Made by a program: the position numbers and the translations under genes. The notes beneath the pieces are model-generated. The model made no database searches, was not told the DNA's origin, and worked only from the letters and a program-made list of their open reading frames with translations. From Verrucomicrobiaceae bacterium (lineage in GTDB: Bacteria > Verrucomicrobiota > Verrucomicrobiia > Verrucomicrobiales > Verrucomicrobiaceae), in the NCBI GenBank assembly GCA_027489965.1, contig JAIXZA010000010.1, positions 26,954 through 90,953 on the forward strand: a stretch of DNA of 64,000 bases, given 5' to 3'. Positions 24,468 through 35,100 of this stretch are shown here, piece by piece. The number at the start of each line of letters is the position of its first letter. Position 1 is the stretch's first letter.

Positions 24468-25232
24468 TTAGGCGCACATGCCAGAGCGGCCAGCGATGAA
24501 GTTTTGAATTTCAGGATCAGAGGATTGTTTCAGTTCATCAGGTGTACCGATGAAATAAATGACACCATTTTTTAACATGGCCACCCGATCAGCAATTTTG
24601 AAGACGCTGCCCATGTCATGAGTGATGACGATGCTGGTAACTTGAAAGCGCTTTTGCAGTCGCTGAATCATGAGGTCGATGACATCCGTGACGATGGGGT
24701 CCAGGCCGGCGGTCGGCTCATCGTAGAGCACGCAGTCTGGCTTACCAATGATGGCGCGGGCGATGCCGACACGCTTTCTCATGCCGCCAGATAAATTCAC
24801 GGGCATTTTGTCTTTGTGTTCGCCTAGTTCGACAAGCTCCAAGGCCTCTTGGACACGTTTGTTTATTTCTTTGCGATCACGTATGCCTGCTTCCAGCAAA
24901 GGAAAGGCCACGTTTTCGGCGACGGTGAGACTGTCAAAAAGTGCTGCGTTTTGAAATAAGTAGCCCATGCGCCGACGCATCTTCAGCAGTTCGCGCTCCT
25001 TCATATGACTGAGGTCAGTTCCCTCTAACTCGACTTTGCCATCATCGGGATTGAGCAGGCCGATGATATGTTTCAAAAGCACGCTTTTCCCTTCACCACT
25101 CGGTCCGATAAGCACCAGCGTCTCGCCATGGTAGATATCCAGATCCACGCCTTGCAGCGTCTTTTGCTCACCAAAACTCTTTTTGAGTCCCGTGATGCGG
25201 ATGAAAGGTTTGTCGTAGGAGATGGCGTCCAT
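24468..25232 (-). CDS. mlaF: ABC transporter ATPase of the Mla lipid system
   Basis: 254 residues. Complete ABC ATPase: Walker A GPSGEGKSVLLKHI, Q-loop near LFQNAALFDSLTVAENVAF, signature LSGGMRKRVGIARAI, Walker B CVLYDEPTAGLDP, and H-loop VITHDMGSVFKIADRVAML. The GEGKS form of the P-loop and the SGGMRKR signature are typical of MlaF-type ATPases. It powers the MlaE permease encoded 9 bases upstream in the same transcript. All catalytic residues are intact. Confidence 0.95.
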   Translation of the reverse strand: MDAISYDKPFIRITGLKKSFGEQKTLQGVDLDIYHGETLVLIGPSGEGKSVLLKHIIGLLNPDDGKVELEGTDLSHMKERELLKMRRRMGYLFQNAALFDSLTVAENVAFPLLEAGIRDRKEINKRVQEALELVELGEHKDKMPVNLSGGMRKRVGIARAIIGKPDCVLYDEPTAGLDPIVTDVIDLMIQRLQKRFQVTSIVITHDMGSVFKIADRVAMLKNGVIYFIGTPDELKQSSDPEIQNFIAGRSGMCA

Positions 25233-25241
25233 AGTCTCAGA

Positions 25242-26048
25242 TCACATCGCGCTGCCGAGTGGGAAAAAGTAGTTAAGGAAGAAGGTCAGGAAGAAATTAC
25301 ATACCAAGAGCGCTAATGAAGAATAGACCACGGCACGCGTCGTTCCTAAACCCACACCGACAGCGCCATTGTTGGCAATCAGCCCCTGATGGCAGGAAAT
25401 GAGAACGATGAGGATGCCAAATACGAAGCCTTTAATCATGCCGAAGCCGACATCTTCTAAGCCAGTGTGATCGACCACATGCTTCCAATACCAAGCGTAG
25501 GGAATGTTAAAAATGCCCGTGCCGACAAGGAAGGAAGCACCAAGTCCAAAAGCGATGCACTCTGAAATCAGCAAGGGCATGGAAATGACCATCGCTAAAA
25601 ATCTCGGTAACACAAGATAGTCCACCGGGTGGGCTCCCATCACACGCAGGGCGTCAATCTGCTCACTGACTTTCATCGTGCCGATCTCAGCCGCCATGGA
25701 GGCACCGACACGGCCGGTCACCATTAATCCAGCCAGTACTGGTCCTAATTCGCGGCAAAGCGAGACACTGACGATCCCCCCGACCGAGGACTCGATGCCG
25801 AAGTCCTTAAATTTGAAGTAAGACTGCGCTGTGAAAACAGCGCCCGTAAATGCCCCCGTCACGATCACGACGGCCTGTGAACCATAGCCGATGGTCACAA
25901 TTTGCTGCAGCATCAGTCGTCCACGGATAGCACCTAGCTTGATCGACTCAACCAGCTGACCACTAAGCGCACCAAGTTCCCCGAGATAAGCAAGGAAATC
26001 GAGAAACCAGCGTCCAGAGATAGCCAAAATTCCAAAAGGAAAGTTCAT
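25242..26048 (-). CDS. mlaE: MlaE-family ABC permease
   Basis: 268 residues with about five membrane segments and the MlaE signature region: SLCRELGPVLAGLMVTGRVG, then ASMAAEIGTMKVSEQIDALRVMG and HPVDYLVLPRFLAMVISMPLL. First gene of the mlaEFD operon on this strand. Its promoter must lie in 26049-26342, shared with the divergent large cytochrome-linked protein, where I see no obvious operator. The permease spans the inner membrane and passes lipids to or from the MCE ring. Confidence 0.95.
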   Translation of the reverse strand: MNFPFGILAISGRWFLDFLAYLGELGALSGQLVESIKLGAIRGRLMLQQIVTIGYGSQAVVIVTGAFTGAVFTAQSYFKFKDFGIESSVGGIVSVSLCRELGPVLAGLMVTGRVGASMAAEIGTMKVSEQIDALRVMGAHPVDYLVLPRFLAMVISMPLLISECIAFGLGASFLVGTGIFNIPYAWYWKHVVDHTGLEDVGFGMIKGFVFGILIVLISCHQGLIANNGAVGVGLGTTRAVVYSSLALLVCNFFLTFFLNYFFPLGSAM

Positions 26049-26342
26049 GTGCGCCTATCATGACATCAACCTGTCATAAAGGCAATGGCCCTGCACGATC
26101 ATTCGACAATTGAGTCGTTCGGGTAGTCACGCGTTTCTTAGCAGGAGACTTAACGGCGTTATTGATCTTGCGTAGTCGATTCATGCTGAATGCGCCATAA
26201 CTGAGAAGTTAGAAGCGTGGATTGATCCGGAGGCCAGGTGATTAGAATCTGCCGTTTTCTGATTATCTGGCACATTTTCCCCCTCACGAAAGTGGGGTGA
26301 GCTCAGTGCTGAAAGATGCGGTAAACCGACGTTAATAGTGAG

Positions 26343-29300
26343 ATGACACGCTCTGTTCTGCTAACTTCTCTGCTTTTACCAGCCGTTGCCTATGCCCAAA
26401 ATGATTCGGGCGGCAATGACGTCTCTGTTAAGGCCAAGCTAGTGCCCATAATCCAGTGGCACTTTGAGGATGCCAAAGAAGCTGGGCCGCGTGCGCCGAC
26501 TTACCCTGGCTTTCCGCAGACGAATACCGCCCGCCGTTTTGATCAGAAGACGCCACTCAAGATCGCTGACAGACAGGAGCTGCGCTTTGGGCTGAACGAG
26601 ACGATTACTATCGAGGCTTGGGTGAAGGTGGAGGATTTTTCTGGCGCACCCTACATCATCGGTAAAGGGCGGCTGGGCACGAAGGAGTTCGGAGCAAACA
26701 ATCAGAATTATGCGCTACGCCTTCAGGATGGGCAGATTGGTTTTCTATTTCACAGTGTCAGCGTGCCCGACAAAAAAGGCGACTGGCATCGCTGGTGGTC
26801 AAAGGATCGGATCATCGGCGGCGGTTGGCATCATGTCGCGGTGACCTACACCTTTGGCAAAGCGAAGAGCATCAAAGGCTATATCGATGGTCGTGAAACC
26901 GCAGGCACTTGGGACATGGGTGGAGCTACGGATCGAGCACCTGTAACAGATGGTGACTCTCTCATGATTGGTAACGGATCCACACTGGCGTCTTCTCATG
27001 CGCTCAAGGGCTGGTTGGATGATGTGGCGATCTATCGCGGTGAGATCGATGCGGAGATGCTGAAATCACGCTATCAGTTTGTTTCGCCACCACCGCCCAT
27101 CGCTAAAAGGGATGTGCCTGCTGGTCGCGTGCTCGTCCAAATCGCTGAGGACGGTATGCCTGAGTCCAATGCCTGGCCCAGCGAGCCACCTAAAGTCGGC
27201 GAGACCTACACGGAAGACGTCTTTGGCTTTTTAGAGGTGCCGCAAAAGTATGTCGATACGGGCGTGCGTGGCGACCGACATATCCCTTTTTTGCTGCGCG
27301 CTGCCGCCAGCGTGACCTTTCCTAAAGGCAAGCATCGCCTGCATTTACGTGCTCGTGGGGCCACCACTCTCTATATCGATGGTAAAAGTGTGTTGAACAC
27401 GCCTTTTCCCCCCAATGATAGCGACGGTCACCATCTTGTGGATGATCAAAACACGTATCTCGATCTCGGCCCCGACTTCCGCTTTGTCCCGCCGGGAAAT
27501 CGCGAGTCCTGGTGCGAGATCACTGGCACAGGCAAACCGCAATTCATCGTGCTAGAAACGTTGGTCGGCAGTTTCGCAGGAAAAAGTGCGCGCCGACCTG
27601 AACTCGGTGAAACAGTCGTCGCCTGGTCGCCCCAAGGTACGGATACATGGAAGCTTCTGTCGCCTAGCCAGCGCGAGGTGCCCTACAACGATGCTGGCTG
27701 GGCTGCCTATGAAAAAGAGCGCCGCACGCATTATGAAGCCATCAATGCCAAAGCCCGTGCAACAATGCGGGCGAAGTTTGACGGTTACTGGTCAAAGCGC
27801 CGTGATGCCGCTCAGCAGTGGCTGGCCAAATCTAAAGAAAACCAGGTGCCCGAACTACCTCAAGGCTTCCCTGAAGGCAACGAGATCGATCGGTTCATTG
27901 CTGCACGGATCGCCACTGTTTCCAATCAGGCCGCCCATCAAGGCAGCATCGATTTTTTCAAAGACGTGCAGCCACTTTTTGAGGCCAAATGCATCGAATG
28001 CCATCGCGGAGCCAAGGCCAAAGGTGGACTAAAACTTGATGCCCTAACCGATGCCCTCAAAGGTGGCAAAAGCGACGGTGCGGGCATCACACCTGGCAAT
28101 CCAAACGAAAGTGCCATCCTCGCCCGCATTCACTCTGAAGATGAAGACGACAGAATGCCCCCCAAGGGCGAACGCCTCACGAAAGATCAGATCGCCACAT
28201 TGACGAAATGGATCGAAGAAGGGGCTAACTGGCCTGAAATCAAAGCCGATCACCTGACACTCACTCAGCCAGCAGACGACCTCACCTTTTTGCGCCGAGT
28301 CTATCTCGATACGGTCGGTGTGCCCCCGACGCTGGAGGAGATTGGAACGTTCCAGAAAAATCACGATCGTAAAGTCGTGATCGACAACCTCCTCAGCGAC
28401 CCACGCTGGGCGGATCATTGGATGGGTTATTGGCAGGATGTGCTGGCCGAAAATCCGAACATCCTCAACCCGACACTCAACAACACAGGTCCCTTTCGCT
28501 GGTGGCTCTACGAATCGCTTCAGGATAACAAACCCATGGATCTCTTTGTCACTGAATTGCTGAGGCAAAAGGGTAGTGAGCGACTGGGTGGACCTGCGGG
28601 TTTTGGCACTGCCTCACAAAATGATGTGCCCATGGCTGCGAAAGGCACGATTGTCAGTGCTGCGTTTCTGGGGGTGGAAATGAAGTGCGCTCGCTGTCAT
28701 GACTCGCCGACGAACAAGTCCATGCAGGAAGATTTGTTTAACTTAGCCGCCATGCTCGGGGCCAAGGAGATTGAGCTGCCAATCACCAGCACTGTTTCGA
28801 CAGAAAAGATCGTCGCCGCAGGCCGCAAGCCGCTCATCCAAGTCACGCTGAAGCCAGGCACCAAGGTGCAGCCGAAATGGCCCTTCGCAGAGTTCTGTGA
28901 TGAAAGCGCTGCAGCTCTTGCTGTCGATCCCAAGGACACGCGCGACCAACTTGCAACCATGATCACCGTGCCTCAGAACGAGCGCTTTGCTCAGGTCATG
29001 GCCAACCGTATTTGGTCACGTTTCATGGGGCGTGGCATTGTCGATCCCGTCGATGACTGGGAGAAGGGTAAGGCCACGCATCCCGAACTACTCAGATGGC
29101 TCGGACGCGAATTCGTTCGTGGTGGTTACGATGTGAAAAAACTGGCCCGCATCATCCTGAACTCAGCCGCTTATCAGCGTGCCACGGATTCTACACTGAA
29201 AGAAACCAGCCCTCTCTATACGAGCCCAGCGCCCCGCCGGCTCTACGCTGAGCAGATCGTGGACAGTCTCTTTGCTGCCACTGGCAAACCTTTCCGCACC

Positions 29301-29960
29301 GAAGAAGTTTGTCTCGACATCGACAACACTCGCGACCTCAAAAACGCCATCCATCTCGGTAAACCGCACCGCAGCTGGATGCTCACCAGCACCAGCAACG
29401 AGCGCGACCGCCCCAGCCTCAATCTGCCACGTATCCAGGCCGTCACCGACGTGCTTGCCGCCTTTGGTTGGCGCGGCGCGCGGCAAGATCCCACAAGTAA
29501 ACGAGATGCTGATCCCAACGTCCTCCAGCCCGCTATCCTTAGCAATGGCACTGTCGGCATCTGGCTGACGCGTCTCAGCGACGACCACGGCGTCACACAG
29601 CTTGCTTTGAAAAAACAATCCGTTGATCAGTTCATCGACCAACTTTTCCTCAAGCTCCTCACCCGTTACCCAAGTGCTGAAGAAAAAAATCTTTATACGA
29701 AGCACCTCAGCGCAGGTTTCCATTCACGCCTCAATCAGCAATCTCAGGTCGTAGCTCTCAAATCCACACGCTCGCGTGTTCCCTACGTGAGTTGGTCCAA
29801 CCACCTCGACTCCGAAGCCACCACCGTGCGTATGGCCCAAGAATCCGCCGCCCGCGCTGGTGACACACCCACCGACCGCCTCAACGCCAACTGGCGCCAG
29901 CGCCTTGAAGACGTCCTCTGGGCCATGCTGAATGCTCCCGAATGGGCCTACAGCCCGTGA
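26343..29960 (+). CDS. Exported LamG-PSCyt1-DUF1549-DUF1553 protein
   Basis: 1205 residues. Signal peptide MTRSVLLTSLLLPAVAYAQ; LamG/concanavalin-type domain about 35-245 (ETITIEAWVKVEDF, GWHHVAVTYTFG, GWLDDVAIY); a PA14-like segment about 300-345 (LHLRARGATTLYIDGK); PSCyt1 cytochrome domain with CIECH at 550-554 and MPPKGERLTKDQIATLTKWI; DUF1549 with FLRRVYLDTVGVPPT and a second haem motif CARCH at 782-786; DUF1553 to the end (MANRIWSRFMGRGIVDPVDD, LARIILNSAAYQRA). This large periplasmic architecture is a hallmark of PVC bacteria and is proposed to act in polysaccharide oxidation. Usually a DUF1501 gene follows; none does here. Confidence 0.93.
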   Translation: MTRSVLLTSLLLPAVAYAQNDSGGNDVSVKAKLVPIIQWHFEDAKEAGPRAPTYPGFPQTNTARRFDQKTPLKIADRQELRFGLNETITIEAWVKVEDFSGAPYIIGKGRLGTKEFGANNQNYALRLQDGQIGFLFHSVSVPDKKGDWHRWWSKDRIIGGGWHHVAVTYTFGKAKSIKGYIDGRETAGTWDMGGATDRAPVTDGDSLMIGNGSTLASSHALKGWLDDVAIYRGEIDAEMLKSRYQFVSPPPPIAKRDVPAGRVLVQIAEDGMPESNAWPSEPPKVGETYTEDVFGFLEVPQKYVDTGVRGDRHIPFLLRAAASVTFPKGKHRLHLRARGATTLYIDGKSVLNTPFPPNDSDGHHLVDDQNTYLDLGPDFRFVPPGNRESWCEITGTGKPQFIVLETLVGSFAGKSARRPELGETVVAWSPQGTDTWKLLSPSQREVPYNDAGWAAYEKERRTHYEAINAKARATMRAKFDGYWSKRRDAAQQWLAKSKENQVPELPQGFPEGNEIDRFIAARIATVSNQAAHQGSIDFFKDVQPLFEAKCIECHRGAKAKGGLKLDALTDALKGGKSDGAGITPGNPNESAILARIHSEDEDDRMPPKGERLTKDQIATLTKWIEEGANWPEIKADHLTLTQPADDLTFLRRVYLDTVGVPPTLEEIGTFQKNHDRKVVIDNLLSDPRWADHWMGYWQDVLAENPNILNPTLNNTGPFRWWLYESLQDNKPMDLFVTELLRQKGSERLGGPAGFGTASQNDVPMAAKGTIVSAAFLGVEMKCARCHDSPTNKSMQEDLFNLAAMLGAKEIELPITSTVSTEKIVAAGRKPLIQVTLKPGTKVQPKWPFAEFCDESAAALAVDPKDTRDQLATMITVPQNERFAQVMANRIWSRFMGRGIVDPVDDWEKGKATHPELLRWLGREFVRGGYDVKKLARIILNSAAYQRATDSTLKETSPLYTSPAPRRLYAEQIVDSLFAATGKPFRTEEVCLDIDNTRDLKNAIHLGKPHRSWMLTSTSNERDRPSLNLPRIQAVTDVLAAFGWRGARQDPTSKRDADPNVLQPAILSNGTVGIWLTRLSDDHGVTQLALKKQSVDQFIDQLFLKLLTRYPSAEEKNLYTKHLSAGFHSRLNQQSQVVALKSTRSRVPYVSWSNHLDSEATTVRMAQESAARAGDTPTDRLNANWRQRLEDVLWAMLNAPEWAYSP

Positions 29961-30008
29961 GACTGCCGACGGCTTTGGTCGAGTTTTGTCATTTTGGTCC
30001 ACTCAAAG

Positions 30009-30854
30009 CTAACCCCACTGAATCCGCTCACGAAAGTGCTGACAAGTGAGGCCTGTGATACGAGCCTGCATGATGAGTCCGTAAAACGCAATCAGCGCCA
30101 TTACAACGGAGGACAGGAAGCTTGGTAAGATCAGGATTGAGAGACCTTCTATAAGCACAATGGCGACTTTAATACAGACGAGCGCGATCACTGGGAGCCA
30201 ATATTCAGGAAGACAGCGCTTGATGGCTGGCAGGACTCGATGCGGTAGCGCGCTGATCAGTGAATCGGTCATCACCACTGCGATGCAGGCCATGGGAAAG
30301 TAGGCCGCAGACATCAAGTACAGAAGCCCTCCAAAGATCCCGTCTGTTGCATATTCACCCTGAAATAGGGAATACAAAATCGTGGGACTTACCGAGATGA
30401 AAGAGACAGCGAGCACTTGAAACAAAGGCCAAAGAATGTCTTCGGCAAAATTCGTCATGCTGGGCCAATCAGGCAACTTTTCATCACCATTCGTACTGGT
30501 GCCGATGATGTGGAGGTAGTAGGCGGCCAAATAACCAGCGATAATAAGAATAGCTACGCCACCCAAGATCGGTACAAGCGCGACGATGGGCATCGCCATG
30601 GCTGGAATCAAAATCGACCAGCCATGCGTTCTCCTGGGATACTGGAAAGCGTCTTTGACCACTGCAATGATCCATTCATTCGTGGCGGTGTTTGGGTTGA
30701 CCTCAATCTCAGGTGCTAGCTCAGGTTCTGGCGCTTTAAGTTTAGTCGACTCGACAATGACTTGTTGTGGCAAGGGTAAAGTCGGTACTTGGACCACTGG
30801 CAAGCTCGGTGGTGGCGGAATGTAGGCTGATGAAGGTTCGATCGATTCACTCAT
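30009..30854 (-). CDS. DUF4013-like multi-pass membrane protein
   Basis: 281 residues. Proline-rich cytosolic N-terminus (about 1-60), then an amphipathic entry KDAFQYPRRTHGWSILIPAM and five or six membrane segments (AMPIVALVPILGGVAILIIA, LFQVLAVSFISVSPTILY, LLYLMSAAYFPMACIAVVM, VIALVCIKVAIVLIEGLSIL, FLSSVVMALIAFYGLIMQA). The NGDEKLPDWPSM motif between the second and third segments resembles DUF4013 proteins. Function unknown. The ATG at 30854 is preferred over the one at 30944, because the extra 30 residues look like out-of-frame sequence. No operon partner. Confidence 0.65.
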   Translation of the reverse strand: MSESIEPSSAYIPPPPSLPVVQVPTLPLPQQVIVESTKLKAPEPELAPEIEVNPNTATNEWIIAVVKDAFQYPRRTHGWSILIPAMAMPIVALVPILGGVAILIIAGYLAAYYLHIIGTSTNGDEKLPDWPSMTNFAEDILWPLFQVLAVSFISVSPTILYSLFQGEYATDGIFGGLLYLMSAAYFPMACIAVVMTDSLISALPHRVLPAIKRCLPEYWLPVIALVCIKVAIVLIEGLSILILPSFLSSVVMALIAFYGLIMQARITGLTCQHFRERIQWG

Positions 30855-30990
30855 AGGCGTCTGGAGGTCATCACACGGGCTCAAGACAGACAATGAGAAA
30901 TATCGGGGCTTTTTCCATGAAGGCAGTGGTGGGTAACTAGACAAATCTATTTTATTGAAATTATAATATGAGTTTGCAAATATATTTTAT

Positions 30991-31015
30991 TATGGTTAAT
31001 TAAACTATAACCATA
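30991..31015. promoter_or_regulatory. Inverted repeat abutting the PEP-CTERM gene start
   Basis: TATGGTTA (30991-30998) and TAACCATA (31008-31015) are exact complements around a 9-base AT-rich centre; the last base is the A of the start codon. The site lies in an AT-rich leader and is well placed to block initiation or act as an operator. Confidence 0.4.
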
Positions 31016-32109
31016 TGTTTCATATTCAATCCATCACAAAAAAGTCGTCTCTATTGATGACGATAAGCTTGCTTTGGCCACTGGCTTCGCAGGCTTATTT
31101 GGGTAGTTTTGAAGAAAGCGACGGCTACCGTGTGCCAGGGGTAGGACAGATCAACAACATCCCAACTGATCCATCGATCGTAGGCGATGCCCAGTTTTAT
31201 CTCAACAATCTTTCCGCCAATGGGTTCACAGGCATCGTCGCTCCAGGCACTTATCCCAATACTTTAGGTGATGCACGTCACGGGCCGGATGTATCCCGTT
31301 ATAATGCTGGCATGTATGGCACGGGTGTCGGAGGAACGGCCATAGACATTTTGGACAATTCAGGCCAATGGCGTGCTTTGGATGGTGGTCGACTCTATGA
31401 AGATCGCAATGCGCCTTTTTATAGTGGTGGTCAGTTTCAGCGGAATTACGTCGCTGCCTACGACTACACTGGCGCACGCACGGGGACTCAAGTGCTGAAT
31501 CTTTTGGCCTACGACCGTGACCTGCGGTACTCCTACAAATTGGATTCCCGAGATTTCAAAGGAACGAATCCGATTGCGACGAGTGATATGCGGATCGATT
31601 TGACGTTTTGGACCTGCCCTACAGATGCGGATGATTTGGTCACAGGCATGAATACGGTGGCAATGAGCTTCCGTGACTCGATTGGCCAGGTGTTAGTCGA
31701 TGTGGGCTATACAGGTGACAATCTCCTCCAATACCGCATCGGCGGCTCCCTCGTCTGGCAAACAACGGCTATCACTCTCGGAACCCTCGGATGGTCTGAA
31801 ATCGCTGTTTCCATCAATACAGGAGCAAATGACATTAGCTTAGCCGCTCGAGCCTTTAGCGATATCAACACAACCCTTGATCCATTGGTCAATGTGGTCA
31901 CGAATCAGTCGCTCGGTTTCGATACAGAAAATGTCACAGACATCGAGTTCTCCGCGACTGACGTGGATGGGTTCAAAAACTTCTTTGATGACTTTGATTT
32001 CAATACTTCGCTGGCTCCTGTGCCTGAGCCTGGAAGTGCTGTCATGCTTCTAATCGCAGGTGCGTGTATGATGAAAAGGCGACGGAAAGTCGCTGATTCA
32101 ATGAGCTGA
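31015..32109 (+). CDS. PEP-CTERM sorting-domain exported protein
   Basis: 364 residues. Signal peptide about 1-27 (SSLLMTISLLWPLASQAYLG), a glycine- and asparagine-rich beta body of unknown family, and a C-terminal PEP-CTERM tripartite tail: VPEPGSAVMLLIAGACM, then MKRRRK. Such tails are recognised by exosortase, which cleaves and anchors the protein to the surface or matrix. No exosortase is encoded in this window. The start codon overlaps an inverted repeat. It converges on the dehydrogenase gene with 3 bases between stops, so transcription of the two may interfere. Confidence 0.88.
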   Translation: MFHIQSITKKSSLLMTISLLWPLASQAYLGSFEESDGYRVPGVGQINNIPTDPSIVGDAQFYLNNLSANGFTGIVAPGTYPNTLGDARHGPDVSRYNAGMYGTGVGGTAIDILDNSGQWRALDGGRLYEDRNAPFYSGGQFQRNYVAAYDYTGARTGTQVLNLLAYDRDLRYSYKLDSRDFKGTNPIATSDMRIDLTFWTCPTDADDLVTGMNTVAMSFRDSIGQVLVDVGYTGDNLLQYRIGGSLVWQTTAITLGTLGWSEIAVSINTGANDISLAARAFSDINTTLDPLVNVVTNQSLGFDTENVTDIEFSATDVDGFKNFFDDFDFNTSLAPVPEPGSAVMLLIAGACMMKRRRKVADSMS

Positions 32110-32112
32110 ATC

Positions 32113-35100
32113 TCACTCTTGCGTGATACCCTGCCAGTAGGCAAATTCCATGTACCAACCGTTAGCGTGGGCTTCAAGGCTCAGAGTGATTTCTTGGCCA
32201 TCGAAATTGGCTAGATTTATTTCCACACTCTTCCAGCGTGGTTTTTCATGATCCACGATCAAGGTCTTGATCTCTTGGCCATTGGCCAGGACTTTGAGTT
32301 TCCAGTCGCCACGATCATCGGCCGCTACGTTGAACTTGAGCTTGGTTTTCCCAGCTTCAATTTTCACTTTCCGCTCCAGACTCGCTGGTGTCTTTTTGTC
32401 AGGGAAAGGATGCATCATGAGCACATTGGTTTTGCCATGATATTCAGCAAATTTGACGGGAGTGCGCTCGAAGTCTGGGGCACTGACTTTCCAGTCCGGA
32501 TTCCACAGGCTGACGCTTTCCCAGTCGATGGCACGCCAATTGGTGCCTTTGGGTTTAGTCGGTTCGCCAGTTTCCACACCTTTGATGAGCAGATCCTTTT
32601 TAGCCTTCGTCAGTGGGCCTTCTTCAGGGGGCGCTAAGATGTACCAGATCAAATCGCGGAACATGGCATCTGGTAAGGCTCCGAAACCCATGGGCATGAG
32701 GCTTTGTTTGGTGTTTGTCAGTGTCGCGATCTGGTCGCGGGGAACAATCTGTGAAGCTCCACCAGCGCCAAGCAGCTTCACATGACTTGGCGTGTCTTCA
32801 ACGACACGTCCGGCCAGTGTGCGGCCATCTTTGGTGCTGACCGTGAAGTTTTCATAGCCGTTACCGATGATTTGGTTGGGATCGATCACGTTGGCCAGGA
32901 TCGCATCGAGATTGCTGCGCCCGCTGCCGATGAGATCAGGTCCCACTTTCTGTCCGCCGCCATGAAATTCATGACAAACCATGCAGGTTCCTGTGAAGAT
33001 CAGCTTGCCGTTGGCCAGATCCGGCTCGCCGGTCAAACAAGCCTGCTTCTTAGCTGCGATCAGCGATTTCACGTCCTCCGATGAATCCTGCCATGCGCCG
33101 AGAACCTTGAAGGCAAGGTCGCGCAGCGCTTTGTCCTTACTCGTCGCCAAAGCACGCCGCACAGGAGCAGGAAAGCCGCTGGCACCGACTTGACCTTCGG
33201 CAATTGCCTCCAGCATCGCCTTTGTCCAAGTCGTGCGACTGGAGAGTGCTTCAAGGGCGGCGACGCGAATGTTGGCATCCTTGGAAGCTGCCTGAGTGAT
33301 CAGTGGCGCAATGAAATCATCGCCTCCGAGATCTGCCGCGGCACGGATCGCCGCCACGCCGAGCGTGGTGGATGTGTTGGGAGCTAGCAATGGCTTCAGA
33401 CCTTCTTTGACTGTGTCCGTCTTCACCTTGCGCAAAGATTGCATAACCGCGATGCGATCCTTTTCAGGCTTAGAAGCATCGTTCAATGCCACAATCATCT
33501 CTTTCACGGCGGCTTCATCTCCCCACAGCACCGCGAGCGTTTGGGCGTGCTTGCGCACGTCGGCATTCTGTGAGGAACGCCATTTCGTCAGACTAGCCGA
33601 AACATCCTTCACCGGCTTGATCACGCCGCCTTCCTGGCCTTTGACGAGGCCGTCGAGTGCGTGGGCAAGCAGGATATCATGTGCCGCGATCTTGTCGCAG
33701 AATTCGACCGCAAGATCGAGGTTTTCGGCCTTCTGCGTATCGCATAAACGGCGCATGGCTTTGTGGGAAAGGACGCGGGAGAGGGGGCCAGAATCGATTG
33801 TGTCGGAGAAAACTAGCGAGGCAGCTTCGCCGAAGGATGTGGATGGCTCTCTGCCAATAGAGGGCTCTATACACGACCAAGTCGCAAAGCTTAGGAGTCG
33901 GTCGTCATCCGCTTTTGAGGTCATCAAAAGCGCTAGCAGAGCAGCCCCGGCGTCTCCATCGTCTTCTGGGTCCGGTCTAGGATCACGCTGTGTCGTCAAT
34001 CTTGATGAAGCATAGCGCTGCCTCAGCGCGACCGCGACGTTGAAGCGGACAACAACGTCGGGATGACGAGCCAATCCAATGAACGGAGGCCGATTGATGC
34101 CCATTTCTCCCCAGGACCGAGCGACCCAAGACAGTAGAGGGACTGAGTCGCTTCCCAAAAGAGATTTTAGTGCATGGTAGTCTGCCTCGTATCGAGATAA
34201 CAGACACCAAACAGCTTCAAGTCGAGCAGCGGTCTCCATTGTTTCATTCGTAAAGACAGAAGCTAGATCTTTGTGAAGATGCGGTTCAATGCGCTCCACC
34301 AGCATCCTTCTCGCCATCCGGCGCATCCAGTTGTTGGGGTGCTCCAGCGTCTTCACGAGGTCGGCGGTGGCGAGTTTTTTGAGGTTGAGGTCGGTTTGAC
34401 TGCGGGTGGCTTTGGATTGGTCGTCTTGAACAACGACGCGCCAGATACGTCCGCGTTCGCGATCCACACCTTCGGGGTTGGCTTTGGCGTTTTGATAGCA
34501 GGGATACTTGTCACACCAGTCCATGACCCAGAGGAAGCCGTCGGGACCGGTCTGGGTGCTGACGGGGCGGAACCAGCCGTCATTGGCGCGCAGGAAGTCG
34601 CGGCGCGGCTCGCATTTGAAGGTGGCACCGACGGGCGTGAGCACTTCCTCATGGATGGCGTTGTCGTGGATGTTGCCGATGAAGGCGTGACCGTTCGTGT
34701 CAGCGGGATAACGGCCTCCTTGGTAAATTTGAATGCCAGCATAAGCCGCGCGGAAGTGTTTGTGCTTCACGATGCTGGGCAGCAGCTCATAGGAATACGG
34801 ATTCTCCGGTGCCCCACCTTGACGCACATAGATGCCGCCAGGAGCCATGTGGAAGAAGTGGTCGATCACACAGGCGCTGACGAAGAAGTTGCCCGCCGCG
34901 TCGTAGTCGCAGCCCCAGGGATTGCTGGTGCCGTCGGCGAAGACTTCGAACTCCCACTTGGCTTCCTTGTCACGGCTCATCGGCCTTGCACGGCCAATGC
35001 CTGCATCAAATTTGAAACCCTCACTCTCGGGCTTACCGGGGCGACGGACTTTGCTATTGGTGAAGACGCCGTGGGTCATGTAAAGCCAGCCGTCTGGTCC

